64,000 nt of DNA, taken from NCBI GenBank assembly GCA_011503125.2, contig WWBZ02000009.1:744001-808000 (forward strand). The letters run 5' to 3'. Source of the stretch: Botryosphaeria dothidea. Taxonomy: Eukaryota > Ascomycota > Dothideomycetes > Botryosphaeriales > Botryosphaeriaceae. A program made the position numbers and the translations under genes. The notes below the pieces were generated by a model. The model searched no databases and was not told where the DNA came from. It worked only from the letters and a program-made list of their open reading frames with translations. Positions 1 through 11,047 of this stretch are shown piece after piece. Numbering within the stretch: the stretch's first letter is position 1; each line of letters starts with the position of its first letter.

Positions 1-1014
1 ATAGGGAATAGGATTGCTTGGGTGACAGCGGCAGAACCTGTTCGGAGCATCGGGAAGCAGATCCGCGGTCTGGAACCTCCTGAGGGTTTGTATTGCCTTG
101 GGGCGATCGTCCTCGTTTTCGTTCAGCATCGGCAGAATCGCTCTGCCCCACCAGTCGCAGGCCACTTCGTTATCGAAATCGCGGTATGAGAACCATTTCC
201 TGATTCCGGGCAGAGCTGAGCAGTATCGAAAAGGCTCAGCGTCGTCGCTCTCTCTTGACCCGCGACAGTGCATTCGAAAGCCGCTGACAGATCGGTTGTC
301 GATAGCGGTGAGCATTTCGAGAAACAGACAGCCCAAAGAAAATATGTCGGAGCGTTTGGTGTGCCCTTCGTGTCCAATTCGGTCAATTTCTGGAGCGGCG
401 TACAAGGGGCTTGCCGTTGCCTGGCTCCGCCTGAGTCGTGTTGAGATGCCAAAATCCGTAAAGTAGACCTGGGATCCGCGATGGATAATATTCTTTGGCG
501 CAATATTCTTGTGGCGTAGTCCGTTCCTGTGGATGTAACGAAGCGCGGAGGCAAGGCATGAAAGCCATCCGTGGAGCCAGACCCTGTGCTGACGACGCTG
601 CTGCTCCTCGCCGTTGTCGATCTGGGTCAGGAAGGTCTCGAGGTCCTGGTCGCCTATGGGGTCAATGAGAATGCCGTATTCATGGTCGGCCTTCCACTGG
701 TATTGCTCTTCGTAGGTGCCGACTATGGAGACGATGTGCGGGTGAACGAGATGTCGGAGTCTCTTCATTTCCCTCAAGATGTCCTGTCTCTCCCGGTTTT
801 GCGAAGATTGAAGGAAAATTCTTCTATGCACGACAGTGTCACAAGGAGGAGCCACTGATCGGATGACTTCCACCTCACCCGCAACGCATCTACGAAGAGT
901 GCGTAGCGGCGTGAACATAGCTCCCTTTCCAAATTTTTGAATATCTCGGCGCGTCCCCGGTGTCCAGCCGGGGAGAGTGACGTGTTGGCGCGGTGTGACG
1001 TTGACATGCAGCAT
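1..1014 (-). CDS. Protein kinase-like protein, predicted pseudokinase (partial, C-terminus off the left edge)
   Basis: One frame stays open on the minus strand from an ATG at 1014 to the window edge, so the C-terminus lies outside. Kinase-fold landmarks are visible: an alpha-C/beta-4-like stretch near 780-725 (LRHLVHPHIVSIVGTY), the catalytic loop HKNIAPKN at 513-490, an intact DFG at 456-448 and an AAPE activation-segment end near 399-388. The catalytic loop is abnormal. In the usual fungal HKDIKPxN pattern the proton-accepting Asp is here Asn and the loop Lys is Ala. No clear VAIK lysine is present; the aligned stretch reads TVVHRRIF. This points to a pseudokinase of the fungal family otherwise carrying HKDIKPxNIL. 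The start is uncertain: a stop lies upstream at about 1098, and a 5' exon beyond it is possible. Confidence 0.72.
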   Translation of the reverse strand, partial: MLHVNVTPRQHVTLPGWTPGTRRDIQKFGKGAMFTPLRTLRRCVAGEVEVIRSVAPPCDTVVHRRIFLQSSQNRERQDILREMKRLRHLVHPHIVSIVGTYEEQYQWKADHEYGILIDPIGDQDLETFLTQIDNGEEQQRRQHRVWLHGWLSCLASALRYIHRNGLRHKNIAPKNIIHRGSQVYFTDFGISTRLRRSQATASPLYAAPEIDRIGHEGHTKRSDIFSLGCLFLEMLTAIDNRSVSGFRMHCRGSRESDDAEPFRYCSALPGIRKWFSYRDFDNEVACDWWGRAILPMLNENEDDRPKAIQTLRRFQTADLLPDAPNRFCRCHPSNPIPY

Positions 1015-2342
1015 ACTGGAGAATCTAGCGTTGTAAGACCTGCGGGTGGAAAGATTGATCAGTTTGATGAGCGTTGCCGAAAACAATTCAACGTGTTATA
1101 AGATGGAAATACCGGTAGGGACTTGAGTGAGAGCGGCTTCGAAGAAATGATTGAAGGGAAACTGAAGCAAGAGCACTGTACCACGGAAGTAGAGAGTCCC
1201 CGAAGAATGAACGAAGCGTTGAGTGCCGCTCCTGGGCTGTGATTTGTACCCGTGTTTGCGGCGCGGCTGGATGCCCATTTAGTGGATCCAATACCTACCA
1301 GGGTTGTATCGATCACAAAAGTCTGGCATTCTGTCAAATACATTCGAACCCACGTCTGTTGGCGTGAAACCGCAGGAATATTCGTTCAGTCCGACTGTTC
1401 CGTCTTGCCCTCATCGAAAAATTCACCTTGACTTGCGAGACATGGCTCAAGATCCGCCAGCTTTGATGCTGCAGGTTCAGTAGACAAGCGCCGTAAAGGC
1501 GTGGAGTGGAGCGCTCGTGTCAATAACCCTCATCACCTCCTTGGGTAGCTGTGCCGCACTCCAGTATCTCTCGAGTCATTCGAAGGAATGTCACGATGCC
1601 ATGATTCAGAGCGGCGTAGACACTGTCACACTGTTTTATTTGCCAGTGATGATGATAAGTCCAGAGCATCACGCTGCAGTGCAATGTTTACATGGGCTTA
1701 AAGCACGGTCGACCCGCGCGGCTTAGGGGAGTATGCACGGCAGGATGCTCGAAGGGAGCCGCGCGGCAAACTGAATAGTACACGTCGCCCATCACTCTGA
1801 ATCTCTGCCGAGGTGTTGGGGCGGAGGCATGTGCCCTAACGTCGGAATGGCTGTGCGTCAATAACAGTCGACGCACGGCGGCAAAGTGGATAGGCACCCT
1901 TGTCACCAACATCGTTCAATATTGCTATCCGCTGTGCCGCAGCACCGCTGCCACTGCTGCCTACCAGAAGCTCCGGAATAGCGCCGCCGCTCGCAATTCC
2001 GCCCGCGCTTCCGCGCTCCCCCGGCCAATGGCGGCGACAACGACACCACCCCGGCCGAGATGATCGACTCCACCGCACCCCACCCCCGGGTTCTCAGCTC
2101 GCTATGCATTTCCCCTTCCGTCCGCCCTGATATCAACTCAGCTTCTGACTATGCCAGCACCGACTCGTGCAAGTGTTCAACGCGGCGTAGCAAGAAATCT
2201 CAGCAGACGCTGCCTGTCCGGAACAACACTTTCAATATCCTGTGGCCTACATGACGCCCAAGGTGATGGTTCGTAGTACATGAAATCAACTCTCCATATA
2301 CCGTTCTATAAGAAATCCAAATGAAGGTCGTAGTAACCCCAC
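1015..2342. other. Intergenic, no supported gene
   Basis: Short overlapping ORFs on both strands show no recognisable domain and no consistent splice structure. A minus-strand ORF at 1059-1343 could be an upstream exon of the kinase-like gene, but nothing in it is conserved in a way I can see. Confidence 0.4.
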
Positions 2343-3886
2343 CTATTGCAGCCTGAGGGTCCAAGTAGCATCGCTTAGAAGGCCATTGTCGGATTTTTCC
2401 TCGTCGATGGCCTTTTGCAGAGCGACCCGGTAATCGACCTTTTCTTTTTCCAACTGATCCTCAACCGCCCTGACTGCCTTGTCTCTCCACTCCTTCCAGT
2501 GCTTTGTGAACATGACTGCATATCGCCGCTCCCATTCCACATATTTATCTTCCCATGTCAGCAGTTTCTCAAGGCCCTGTCCCTGGCTGCCCTTCTTGTC
2601 CATACTGCGGTAGAAAGCTCGCACACGCGCCGACGTTGCTTTCCATTTCGTTTGAATGCCTTCTTTGGCCATGTAGCGGAACACCAAGCCGATCCGTGCA
2701 AGCTGCCGCAGCTTATCCTGGTAGCTACGCTCCAAGCTGGGCGAGTCTAGCGCGAACATCTGGCCCTTCATGCGGTTGAGGCTAGCCTCCAGGTAGACGA
2801 ACTCCTCGGGGTGCGAGTTCGTGCCCGGCAACTCCGCCGCCAGTCTCCGGACCATGGTCTGATCTGTGGTCCTGGGGTACGGTCGGAACAAGTACGGAAC
2901 GTACGCAAACTTGCACACCTTGGCCATGCTGGTCCACTTTCCCTTGTCGGACCCGTCCCACTCCTCCCTTTTCGCCACGAGCGCCTTGTCGCCGTTGGGG
3001 CCCGCAAACCAGGACATGAAGCTCCAGAGTAGCTGGGCCTCGTAGACGTGCTCCGTCTCGTACCCGACGTCCGGCGCGTCCGCCGATGTCTCCCGGAGCT
3101 CGAAGTGGAATTTGCCGCACCCAATGCGGCCGTCTTGAAAGTAGAAGTAATACGGCTTGTACTTGTTGTTTGTCTTGTGCTTGCGGTCGTACGTGTTATA
3201 CGAGGGAATGCCAACTTTCCTGGAGCAGATGGACGTCGTGCGATCCAAACCACCCTCGTTCGCCAGCAACGCCGAGCCATTATCAGCGACGGTGTAGTTT
3301 GAGCGCCGCACGAGCGGAGCGCCATCCACACCCAAGACAAAATCCATCATACCGGAGCCCGGCTCGTCCGGCGGCGCGGACAGGCGCTCGTCGGTGCATT
3401 TCGGACAGGCTCTGCAAGTCGGCTGCGTGGGCTGCGGGGGCTGCGGCTCGCCTTGGTTGTCGACTTCGCAGTTGCTGGAGACGGCGAAGCGCAGGATACA
3501 CTTTGGCCCGTCTTGTCGACTGCATCTGTTGTCTTCTCGGGCGGCCATCAGGTTGAATCTGTTGGTAATTAGTCCGTACCGCCGCTGCGATACCGCGCTC
3601 ACACTCACTGGTTTTGCAGCCACCCGCCCGTGTGCTCCTTGTAGTCGGCATCCGAGTCGCAGGAATACGTCGCAGCGCATGTTGTGTTGCTGCCCGGTTG
3701 GCCCTTGGTCTTTGCATACAGCGTGAAGTCCTTGTACTTGGTGGAATATTCGTACTCAGCCGCCGCTTGTTTGCAAAGGGACAGGTCGTCCGTAGTAGGG
3801 CAGTATCCATGGCAGTCGTCGCGAGCCTGGTGTGGAAAGGCCGCTGCCGATGCCAGAATCAGCGGCAAGAAGATGATGCTTTTCAT
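2343..3886 (-). CDS. Secreted protein of unknown function, 497 aa, cysteine-rich N-terminus
   Basis: Two exons, 3886-3609 and 3558-2343. The intron has a GTGAGTGT donor, a CTAAT branch point and a CAACAG acceptor. The protein starts with a signal peptide (hydrophobic core IIFLPLILASAAAF). A cysteine-rich segment of about 120 residues follows, then a Pro/Gln linker containing CRACPKC. The mature C-terminal part of about 300 residues is rich in aromatic and charged residues, and its last quarter is strongly charged and probably helical. The stretch with ETEHVYEAQLLWSF faintly recalls the C-terminal region of some killer-toxin-like fungal GH18 chitinases, but no chitinase catalytic motif is present, so I do not assign a function. 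An extracellular location is likely. It lies upstream of the defensin-like pair, but no functional link is shown. Confidence 0.7.
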
Positions 3887-4935
3887 GGCGGATCAAGAGA
3901 GGTGCCGATAGTTCGTAGCGTTGTTCTGATAGTCATGATACGCTGCCGTCAACCGTCTCTTTATAATGACCCTCATCGTTAGGCTTATCCAAACGTTTCA
4001 AGCGGTTGTATTCTTGCTTCGGGTTCTCCGTGAGTGGCTTGCAATTCCTCTCGTACTCAAGACGCGTTCATCCGTGAGGGTGAGGTGTGTCCGCGGGTCT
4101 GGTCACAAACGATGTAACATAGCTTAGGCCGGCATACGGAATTTCAGAAGCCACCACTCCACTAGGCCCAAGACTTTCAGCTCTTGGAAACTGCTAATGT
4201 CTTACGGTGAACGCTCAGCTCGCAGTAGGGCTGCGGCCACCCGATCTAGCCGTGTCCAGGTCATCTTCAGTCTCTCAGCTGCCATCTTTTCAAGGATGGT
4301 ATGTGCTGCTCACGTCATTTTAGCCGCTGTAGGTCTCTGTGTGCCTAGAAAAGCCAGCGAAGCCGAATACTTCTTTCATGGCTTTAGTATCCTTCGGTAG
4401 ATGTGCCTCAATTCGACTAGGAAGTTACAAAGAGGCATGAACAATGACATCAGGCGCTCCGAAAGATCGATTTAGACATTAAAGTGACTTCTCATGAATA
4501 TTGGTTCTTTCTGGTGAATGCACAAAACAGAAGAGATGTTTTGAGCCAGCAGCCGTTGTAGAGAAAACCTCGTGAAAATCTCCTGATGTATCGCCACAGA
4601 ATGAAGATCAAATATATTTAACACACGATATGCCTCCGCAGCCGAAAGTGAAACATACCGCAGGTCCACTTTCCCACTTCTCATTGATAAACATCACGGT
4701 TTCTGTGTCAATTGCCATATGCACAGCACAGACTTAGAGGCCAATAGGATTGAATGAATATTTCTCTTTTGCCATAGGGACTACAGGTTGTGAGAAACAG
4801 TTTGGAGGTGAGAGTTTCTGAGAAAAAACTGCGCAGACACAGAAGGGCAAACCCTAGCCGAATAAGAAATGTTATATACACTCTATCAGGCTCTCCGCGC
4901 TGCCCGCGCTCAGGTTTCCAACTCAAACGGTAGTG
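3887..4935. other. Intergenic, no supported gene
   Basis: Only short unsupported ORFs occur here. The right end is the 3' flank of the minus-strand defensin-like gene. Confidence 0.4.
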
Positions 4936-5601
4936 CTAAGCGCACTTACTCGCCCTCCCATTGACACCGCACATGCATGAGCCTTTTTCGCCACTATCCT
5001 TGCCGCCAGACTTGTAGCAGCACCGCTCATAGAACCAGCAGGAGCTGCAGCTAAGCAAAGTTAGCAGAACATCAAGGCATGTTTCGGGCGTACTTACTCT
5101 GCAAATGTGTCGCACACATTCATAACCGAGACATCCTTCCCTGCTTCGAAAAGCGTCAGACAAGAAGGTTAACAGGCGCATATTGCATCAAGCACGTACC
5201 AGTCAAGAAGCTCTGCTCTTCGCCAATGCCAGCTGAGGGGCCGTTGCATACACACTGCCCGCTGTTGGAGCACGACCCGCTATTCGCGTCACCGTGCTGA
5301 TAGCAAGCCTCTGCGCAGAGGTTATCATTGCATTTGGTTGCTAAAATTGCTCAGCGGCACCTCAGAAAGTGAGCATGAAACAAGTGGATATGTAACTAAC
5401 CGGAGGGCTGAGTAGATTCCGGCACGGCTTCAGCAACGTCAATGGAGACTTCAACTGATGGAACAATTGTCAGGGCACCGATCCAATACGACTCTTTGGC
5501 AATCTGCATCAAATACCTCGGAATTGCGATGTTTCGATTGCAGCGGCCGAGGCACACGCAATAACCAGGGAGATGGTGAGCGATGCACGAGTAGCCTTCA
5601 T
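4936..5601 (-). CDS. Secreted defensin-like (CSalpha-beta) protein with second cysteine-rich domain, paralog A
   Basis: Five exons: 5601-5517, 5454-5401, 5340-5200, 5140-5098 and 5050-4936, together 145 codons plus stop. Residues 1-21 form a signal peptide ending in the AAA region. A short linker comes next. Exon 3 then encodes a cysteine pattern C-x4-C-x3-C-x10-C-x5-C-x1-C, the spacing of cysteine-stabilised alpha-beta defensins (CxxxC, GxC, CxC). The last exon encodes a second compact cysteine-rich module beginning CSSCWFYERCCYK and ending GRASKCA. The neighbour at 6875-7587 is a divergent paralog with identical exon number, matching intron phases and a last exon of the same 115 nt. An antimicrobial or effector-like role is inference from the fold pattern. 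I do not recognise the second domain. Confidence 0.8.
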
Positions 5602-6874
5602 GATGTCGATAGAACAAATGTGAAGCAGTGTTTGATTTTTTTTTTTTTTGATCTGGGACGCTGCGGTAGGCGAAGAGACTATAAAGCTCAGCCCTGCCAT
5701 GAAACGGCCAGATATGGCACCGTCAGCCCTGCATATTCACATTGCGGCCGCGCTGGGCACATGCAACGTGGTCTCATAAATCGGCTCGATCCAGAATTGG
5801 CGCAGACGCCTTCATCGTTTGCCGGGGTGTTTGTATCTATTGAGCGCACTCTGCGGTTGACGCCGTCGCCGTGCATCTGCATGGAACGCATCACGGTGGT
5901 CCAACTTGGTCGGCGACCACATCCACTAGCGGCGCACGTATGCTTACGCCGCTATGACGGCCGTCAAATGAACGCCTGAATCTTCAGCCGTAGCGCAGGG
6001 ATCTTGGCTAGTTCGAAAAGCAGCCTCTGCTCTGTACTTGGTAAGATAGGGTGAGAGCTTGGCTGCGGGGTTCTGTACCATCCCTGTCCCGGTCTGTCAG
6101 CCAGTTTGCCATATATCAATGCCCGCTGAAAATCCGGCTTGTTCCAGCATGCTGCACCTTTTCTTCGAGCATTTCACGAAGTCGAGGCCCTATCCAGTCC
6201 AGCATTCTTACCGCCATAAGATGGAAGCCAATGCTGACTGAAACCACCGATATCGCGTATGTAGGGCTGAACCTTCATCTCCCTTTGCATTGCGGCGCAG
6301 TGCTTCCCCCCTCACTCCCCATCTACTGCATATTAGCTTTCGGCGAGGCGTATTGAGCAGTCTGCAGCAGCTGTCAGCCGCCAGTGACACTCGTCGTTCC
6401 CGGTTCGAGCAAGTGCAGAACAGGGCCGGGATTCTAGCAACTGACTTCGCAGAAGGAAAATGCCAACGCCAGTCGGAGATGCCGACACCGACAGCTGCAA
6501 CACGCCATGCATCAAGCCATATGATTTCTTTCATGGACGGTGTGAGCGTCGTCTATTTTGTCTGCGTTGAAGCTGAGGGCTAGGGAAGTTCAGCCCTAGG
6601 TTGTGCTGACCGAAACAAAAGCATGCATGCGCCTCAGCTACGAGCCGGTTGAGCACAGAGCACATTTCCAGCCACCACGAACGACTTGGTATCCATGTTC
6701 AGCTTGGCTCTGGTAGCTGCATAGACACTAGAATGCCACTGATTGCATCCCTATGGTGCTACAGAGGTTTGTTGGAAATATAAAATCGCAGCGAGTCCCG
6801 TAGAAGCGTTTTCGACAACACAACTAACTGTTCGGCATCTTTAAGAGAACACACTTGCACACTTCCCTGCACCG
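5602..6874. promoter_or_regulatory. Shared 1.27-kb intergenic region between the divergent defensin-like paralogs
   Basis: Both paralogs are transcribed outward from this spacer, so it should hold both promoters. A T-run lies at about 5636-5649, close upstream of the minus gene. A TATAAA-like sequence at about 6779-6784 lies roughly 90 nt upstream of the plus-gene start. No gene in the spacer is supported. Confidence 0.4.
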
Positions 6875-7587
6875 ATGGCTCCTCTCAACAAACTTTTTGG
6901 GATTCTGTCCCTAATTGCTTGTGCTTCTTCGGCGGCCATTGATTCTGAAGGTATAGCTGGAGCCCAAGCTATCCATGCTACCAGATGAGACTGACTGTAG
7001 TCTAGCCCTTGCAGCTCGCGGCCTGACTATCTCAATCAAGACTTCAGACAATGAGCGCTCCGGTATGTGGATCTCCTGACTACTTTTGGCTTTCTTCGCA
7101 GATGCGCCAGCAGTGTTTTTATTACGTCTGGAAGCTAACGCATATCTTTGCAGGTGCTAGCAACCTAGATCCCTTCGCGCCTGCTGGATGCTCCGATGGA
7201 ACGTGCTCTCAGGTTTGCTATCAGCACGGTGGTGCTTTCGGAGGCCGATGCGACGGCGATCAATGCATCTGCAACAAGCCTGGCCACTCCAGCCTGGAGC
7301 AGAGCGTTCTCCGTAGGTGAATCCCATTCTTGCTGGTGCTTGTTCTGACCGTTCGCCTTCCAGGCCCAAACAACGATGTCCACCCTACGGCCACTTGTAA
7401 CTCATATTCCGAGTAAGTCGACGAACCACTACTTTGGCCTTAGACTGAGCTAACTGAGTCTTACCCGCACAGCTGCTCTAGCTGCTGGTTCTATGAACGC
7501 TGCTGCTATAAGGAGGATGGGAACACGAGCACGAAAAAAGGAACATGTATGTGTGGAACGAGTGGCCGCGAATTCAAGTGTGCCTAG
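6875..7587 (+). CDS. Secreted defensin-like (CSalpha-beta) protein with second cysteine-rich domain, paralog B
   Basis: Five exons: 6875-6950, 7006-7062, 7154-7312, 7364-7412 and 7473-7587, giving 151 aa. A signal peptide occupies about residues 1-21, ending in CASSAA. The defensin-like module has the cysteine spacing C-x4-C-x3-C-x10-C-x4-C-x1-C and contains CYQHGG, shared as CYQHG with paralog A. After a linker of about 25 residues come CSSCWFYERCCYK and CMCG, ending in KCA. The second module has eight cysteines. Intron phases match paralog A exactly (1, 1, 1, 2), so the genes arose by duplication with inversion. Small size, secretion and disulfide richness fit an antimicrobial peptide or effector-like protein. 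No activity can be read from sequence alone. Confidence 0.82.
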
Positions 7588-7937
7588 ATGTATTTGGTAG
7601 AAACTGGAGCATTTGAATTCATTGCGCCTGGCATCATAATTAAATGATTGAATAAAGAGCTTTGATTTTCCTACGTTTTGAGTTCTAAACTATGATGGAC
7701 GGTTCTTCTGAAGAATGTCGCAGACGTGACTATGCCCGTTACCCCTCCCACAAGTATGTTAGAGTCGTCACAGACAGGTTCCTTCCGCCGTTCCAATACC
7801 TCTGCTATGCCGGAAGGCAGGACCCCTCGGATTTTCAAAAACTATAAAAATCACGTAGATTATTGACATGTATAAGTTCAAATCTACTTGGAGAAAAATT
7901 TCAGACGAACTCTGGCTTTTACCTTCCACCATTCCAC
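7588..7937. other. Convergent 3' intergenic region
   Basis: The 3' ends of paralog B and the minus-strand hydrolase face each other here. An AATAAA-like signal lies near 7651. Nothing else is seen. Confidence 0.35.
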
Positions 7938-9573
7938 TCACCTAATCCTCCCAGCCCACTCTCTCACTTCCGCCCTCAACCTGGCCATGACGCCTCTCTC
8001 TTGCCAAAAATGACTCGCGCCCTCCACCGCCACGCCCTTGAGCCCCAGCGGATGGCCCACCCCTGGCGTACCCGACGACATCGATGACGCTTCTTCCTGC
8101 ATACCTTTCGCCCATCGTACCAACCTCTTCGAGCTCGTGAAAGAATCGTCCTCGCCCCAAATCGCCAGCGTCGGGCACCTCAGCAGCGGATCAACAGGCG
8201 CATCGCCCCCGTTCCTTGAGGCAGCTGCATGCTGGCTCCGTCCCCCAAACAGCCCTGCCGCAAACGACAGCCCCGGCAAAGCAGGCAGACCCTGCGTCGC
8301 CAACGCCGGCGCGATGAACAAGCTCGTAGGGGGAAGTAGTGGGGAAATGAGCAAGTACGCCGGTCTGCAAGGCGGCATCAACCCAATTCCCCCTCCTCCC
8401 TCATCCGAATTCCCGCTCTCTTGCCGCGCTTCGTCGGAATCCTCCACCACAGCCGGCCCGGGCGACGACGTGCTCGAATGATGGTGCTTCTTGTCCCACG
8501 CCCTCCGCAGCTTCTCCGTTCCCCTCGCTAGGTCCAGGCTCCGACTGCTTCTTCTTGTCGCCTCTTTGCTCCTCCGGCGAGCCTCCGGATCGCTCTCTTC
8601 GCCGCCGATGGTGACCGGGCTGCGCCGCTTGTTCAAAGCGTCTCTACCGCGCTCTCGGCGCCCAGCTATCGTCTCGGCCGCGAGATGCTGTGCGCGCAGA
8701 AGGATCTCGGCAGGCGTAGAGCCAGGAGGTGCCGGGGTGCTGCTGTAGAAGGGCGAAAGCAGCACGGGAAGCGGTGGAAGTCGGGAGGCGACGAGGGACC
8801 CGTAGGAGTAGCCGCCCAGGATGAGGTACATGGACTCGTCTTCATTCTCGTGTCCGGAATGCTCTTCGCCTGGTGTTCTCGAAGCGTCAAGACTAGTCCG
8901 CGGTGCTGCGCTGTCTCTGCTGCTTGCGCGCTCGTGCTGGTCTGCGTGCAGGCATCGCATATACTCGACCATCAGCCCGACGAACGAGACGTAGTCCTGC
9001 AACTCGGGCTTCCCCAGCCAACTCGTCTTGGCCGAGAGCGACGATTCCGCCACATGACGGTGGTCAGCGCCATGGTGCCCAGACGATGCGTGCGCGCCTC
9101 TACATCCCCGCGACAAACACTCCGTTCGTCAGCACAGCCATTACGAAAAAAAAAAAAAAAAGGCGCGAGTGCCCTTCCAACCCCTCTGTCCCTAGACATC
9201 CGGCAAAACAGATCCACCCGAAAAAAAAAACTCACCGAAAACAAAAAGTCCCCACAACCCACCCCGCAACCAGCAGTTCCGCGCCCACGTTCCCCACGAC
9301 CGGGTCGTCGTAGCTCCCGCCCAGCGGCGCGTACGGATGCGCCAACACCGCCGCCTTCCTCCTCTTCCGTCCGCGTCCCTTCCCCTCGTCCCCCTCATCC
9401 GCCAACAGGTCCTGCGGGTGGTAGATCCGGCACGCCAGCGACGCGTCGTCGTGCAGCGAGGGGACGGTGAAGCTGTACGCTGGCTGCTGGGTGGAGAGCG
9501 GGGGCTGCTGGCTGCGTGCAGTGGCTGGTTGTGCAGGGGGGAGCGTCGCCTGTGGTGAGGGGGAGGAGGGCAT
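7938..9573 (-). CDS. Alpha/beta hydrolase-fold protein with long charged insert, 499 aa
   Basis: Two exons, 9573-9236 and 9099-7938; the intron contains long A/T homopolymers. The N-terminus carries a Ser/Pro/Gln-rich extension. Next come VLAHPYAPLGGSYDD and FRGAHASSG, typical of cytosolic DLH/COG2945-like hydrolases, then KPELQDYVSFVG. The nucleophile elbow GGYSYGS is at about residue 210. WGEDDSF (acid) and EGASHFW (histidine) are near the C-terminus, so a Ser-Asp-His triad looks complete. About 150 residues between the elbow and the acid are low-complexity and rich in Arg, Ser, Glu and Pro, probably a disordered lid insert. Substrate is unknown. No signal peptide is seen, so it is probably intracellular. 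Confidence 0.8.
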
Positions 9574-11047
9574 GGTTTGGTCGAGAAGGGGCGGCAGCGC
9601 GTTGCTGCGCGGCGCTCGTGGTGTCGCGGTTCAGCGCGCGCGGAGAGAGAAAGACACGGCAATCTTTTGGTGGAGGGGGAGCGAGAAAGGCAGGCGGCGA
9701 GCAGCCGGCAGAAGAAGCAGTGGAATAGACGCAGACAAGTCAAAGACGTGGCTTGGGCCGAGAGGTCGGAGATGCGAGAAGTGCGGTCGGCGTGTTCGTG
9801 TTCAGGAAGGAGCTATGGCCAGCCGGTGGTGATGAAAGTTGCTTGTTTGTCCAGCTGCCTGGAGACGCGACGAGCGAGAAGCTGCGACGGATGACGCGCC
9901 CGGCATGTGAAAGCGGTGGCGCTGCCAAGCCTATCATCACACACACCCCACAAGCTCTACACCACCTTTCAACTCTCGTTCGCTATTTCCTGTGCCTTTT
10001 TCGAGACGTCGAAACCACATCGTCGTTGTTGCAGGGCCACGATCACCTTCGGGTAAGAGCCAGGCGGCACGGGCAGGTTTCAACTACACTGGCTTACAAT
10101 ACGTAGCGTCTTTGATCAGAGCCTTCAAAAGCTGCTGACACTCGCGACACCACAACACAGTGACGCGCCGCTCATACGATCCTTCTCTTGCAGCATGTCC
10201 AAGTGCTGACCTCAGATTACAAATTCCCAACATGCCTCGGTTGCAGTGTCTTCAAGCATATATGCTGGACGGCTTCGAATTTTCCCTTCGACTTCCAGAT
10301 ACCAATCGAGAACAAACCTTGTGTCGCGTCACTTTTCGGAGGCGATCGGAACCCAGGAGCCTTCCTTCCATCCAGATGTGTACGCTGTCGCTGGCTTTGT
10401 ACTATCTGCTTAGAACTTCCATACGAGGAATATTTCCAAAAGCATGTCGGAAAGCCTACGCTCGTTAGGCTTTTCCAATCATTTGTGTATCCGTCCTGTC
10501 CATTTCACTCCTGGTGTCCAATCTCACAGATAAATGGCGTCAGACGAGGGATTCAAAGATAAAAATTTTACCTCAAGAGCAGATCCCGGTTGTTTGACGC
10601 GTGTTGCGAGCCAATTCTGCGCGCTTGGAGAGCGTGACCCCAAGCGCTCGTTCTCGCTGCGGGGTGGTCATTTTTCTGCTGGCGTTGCATCTGGCGAATG
10701 CGAGTGCGGGCAGGGGCTGCACAGAGTTGACCACGTGCAGTGCATGTGCAGCAAGTTTAATGCGCCAACATACACGGTCCACGTGCCGGCGAGAGGGCCC
10801 GGAGGCATTATGCCTACAACACAAAGCTCGACACTCGAGGAGGAGGGTAGCGTTGCGGAAAGACCGTAGCGCCAAGAGACATGTATGCGGAGATATGCAG
10901 CATAGATGGAGAGTAGGTCAGATCCTACCGCCTTGCTTAGACTGAAGGTTGAGCGGATGCAGGGAAAGTGCCTATACGTCGTACTACATATAGCTACGTT
11001 CAGCGGCTGGGACATGGATCCTGTCGCCCTTACCACGACGGCTCGTG
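9574..11047. other. Intergenic, no supported gene
   Basis: Several ORFs of 70-130 codons overlap on both strands without domain features or splice-supported extension. The longest candidates, 10188-10562 (+) and 10668-11054 (-), look like chance ORFs. Confidence 0.35.

Noticed and set aside
1687..2254. Overlapping ORFs around 1688-2254 on both strands
   Set aside because: No domain, no splice continuity and skewed composition.
2768..3340. 190-codon Arg/Ser-rich minus-strand ORF
   Set aside because: Alternate-frame shadow of the secreted protein at 2343-3886.
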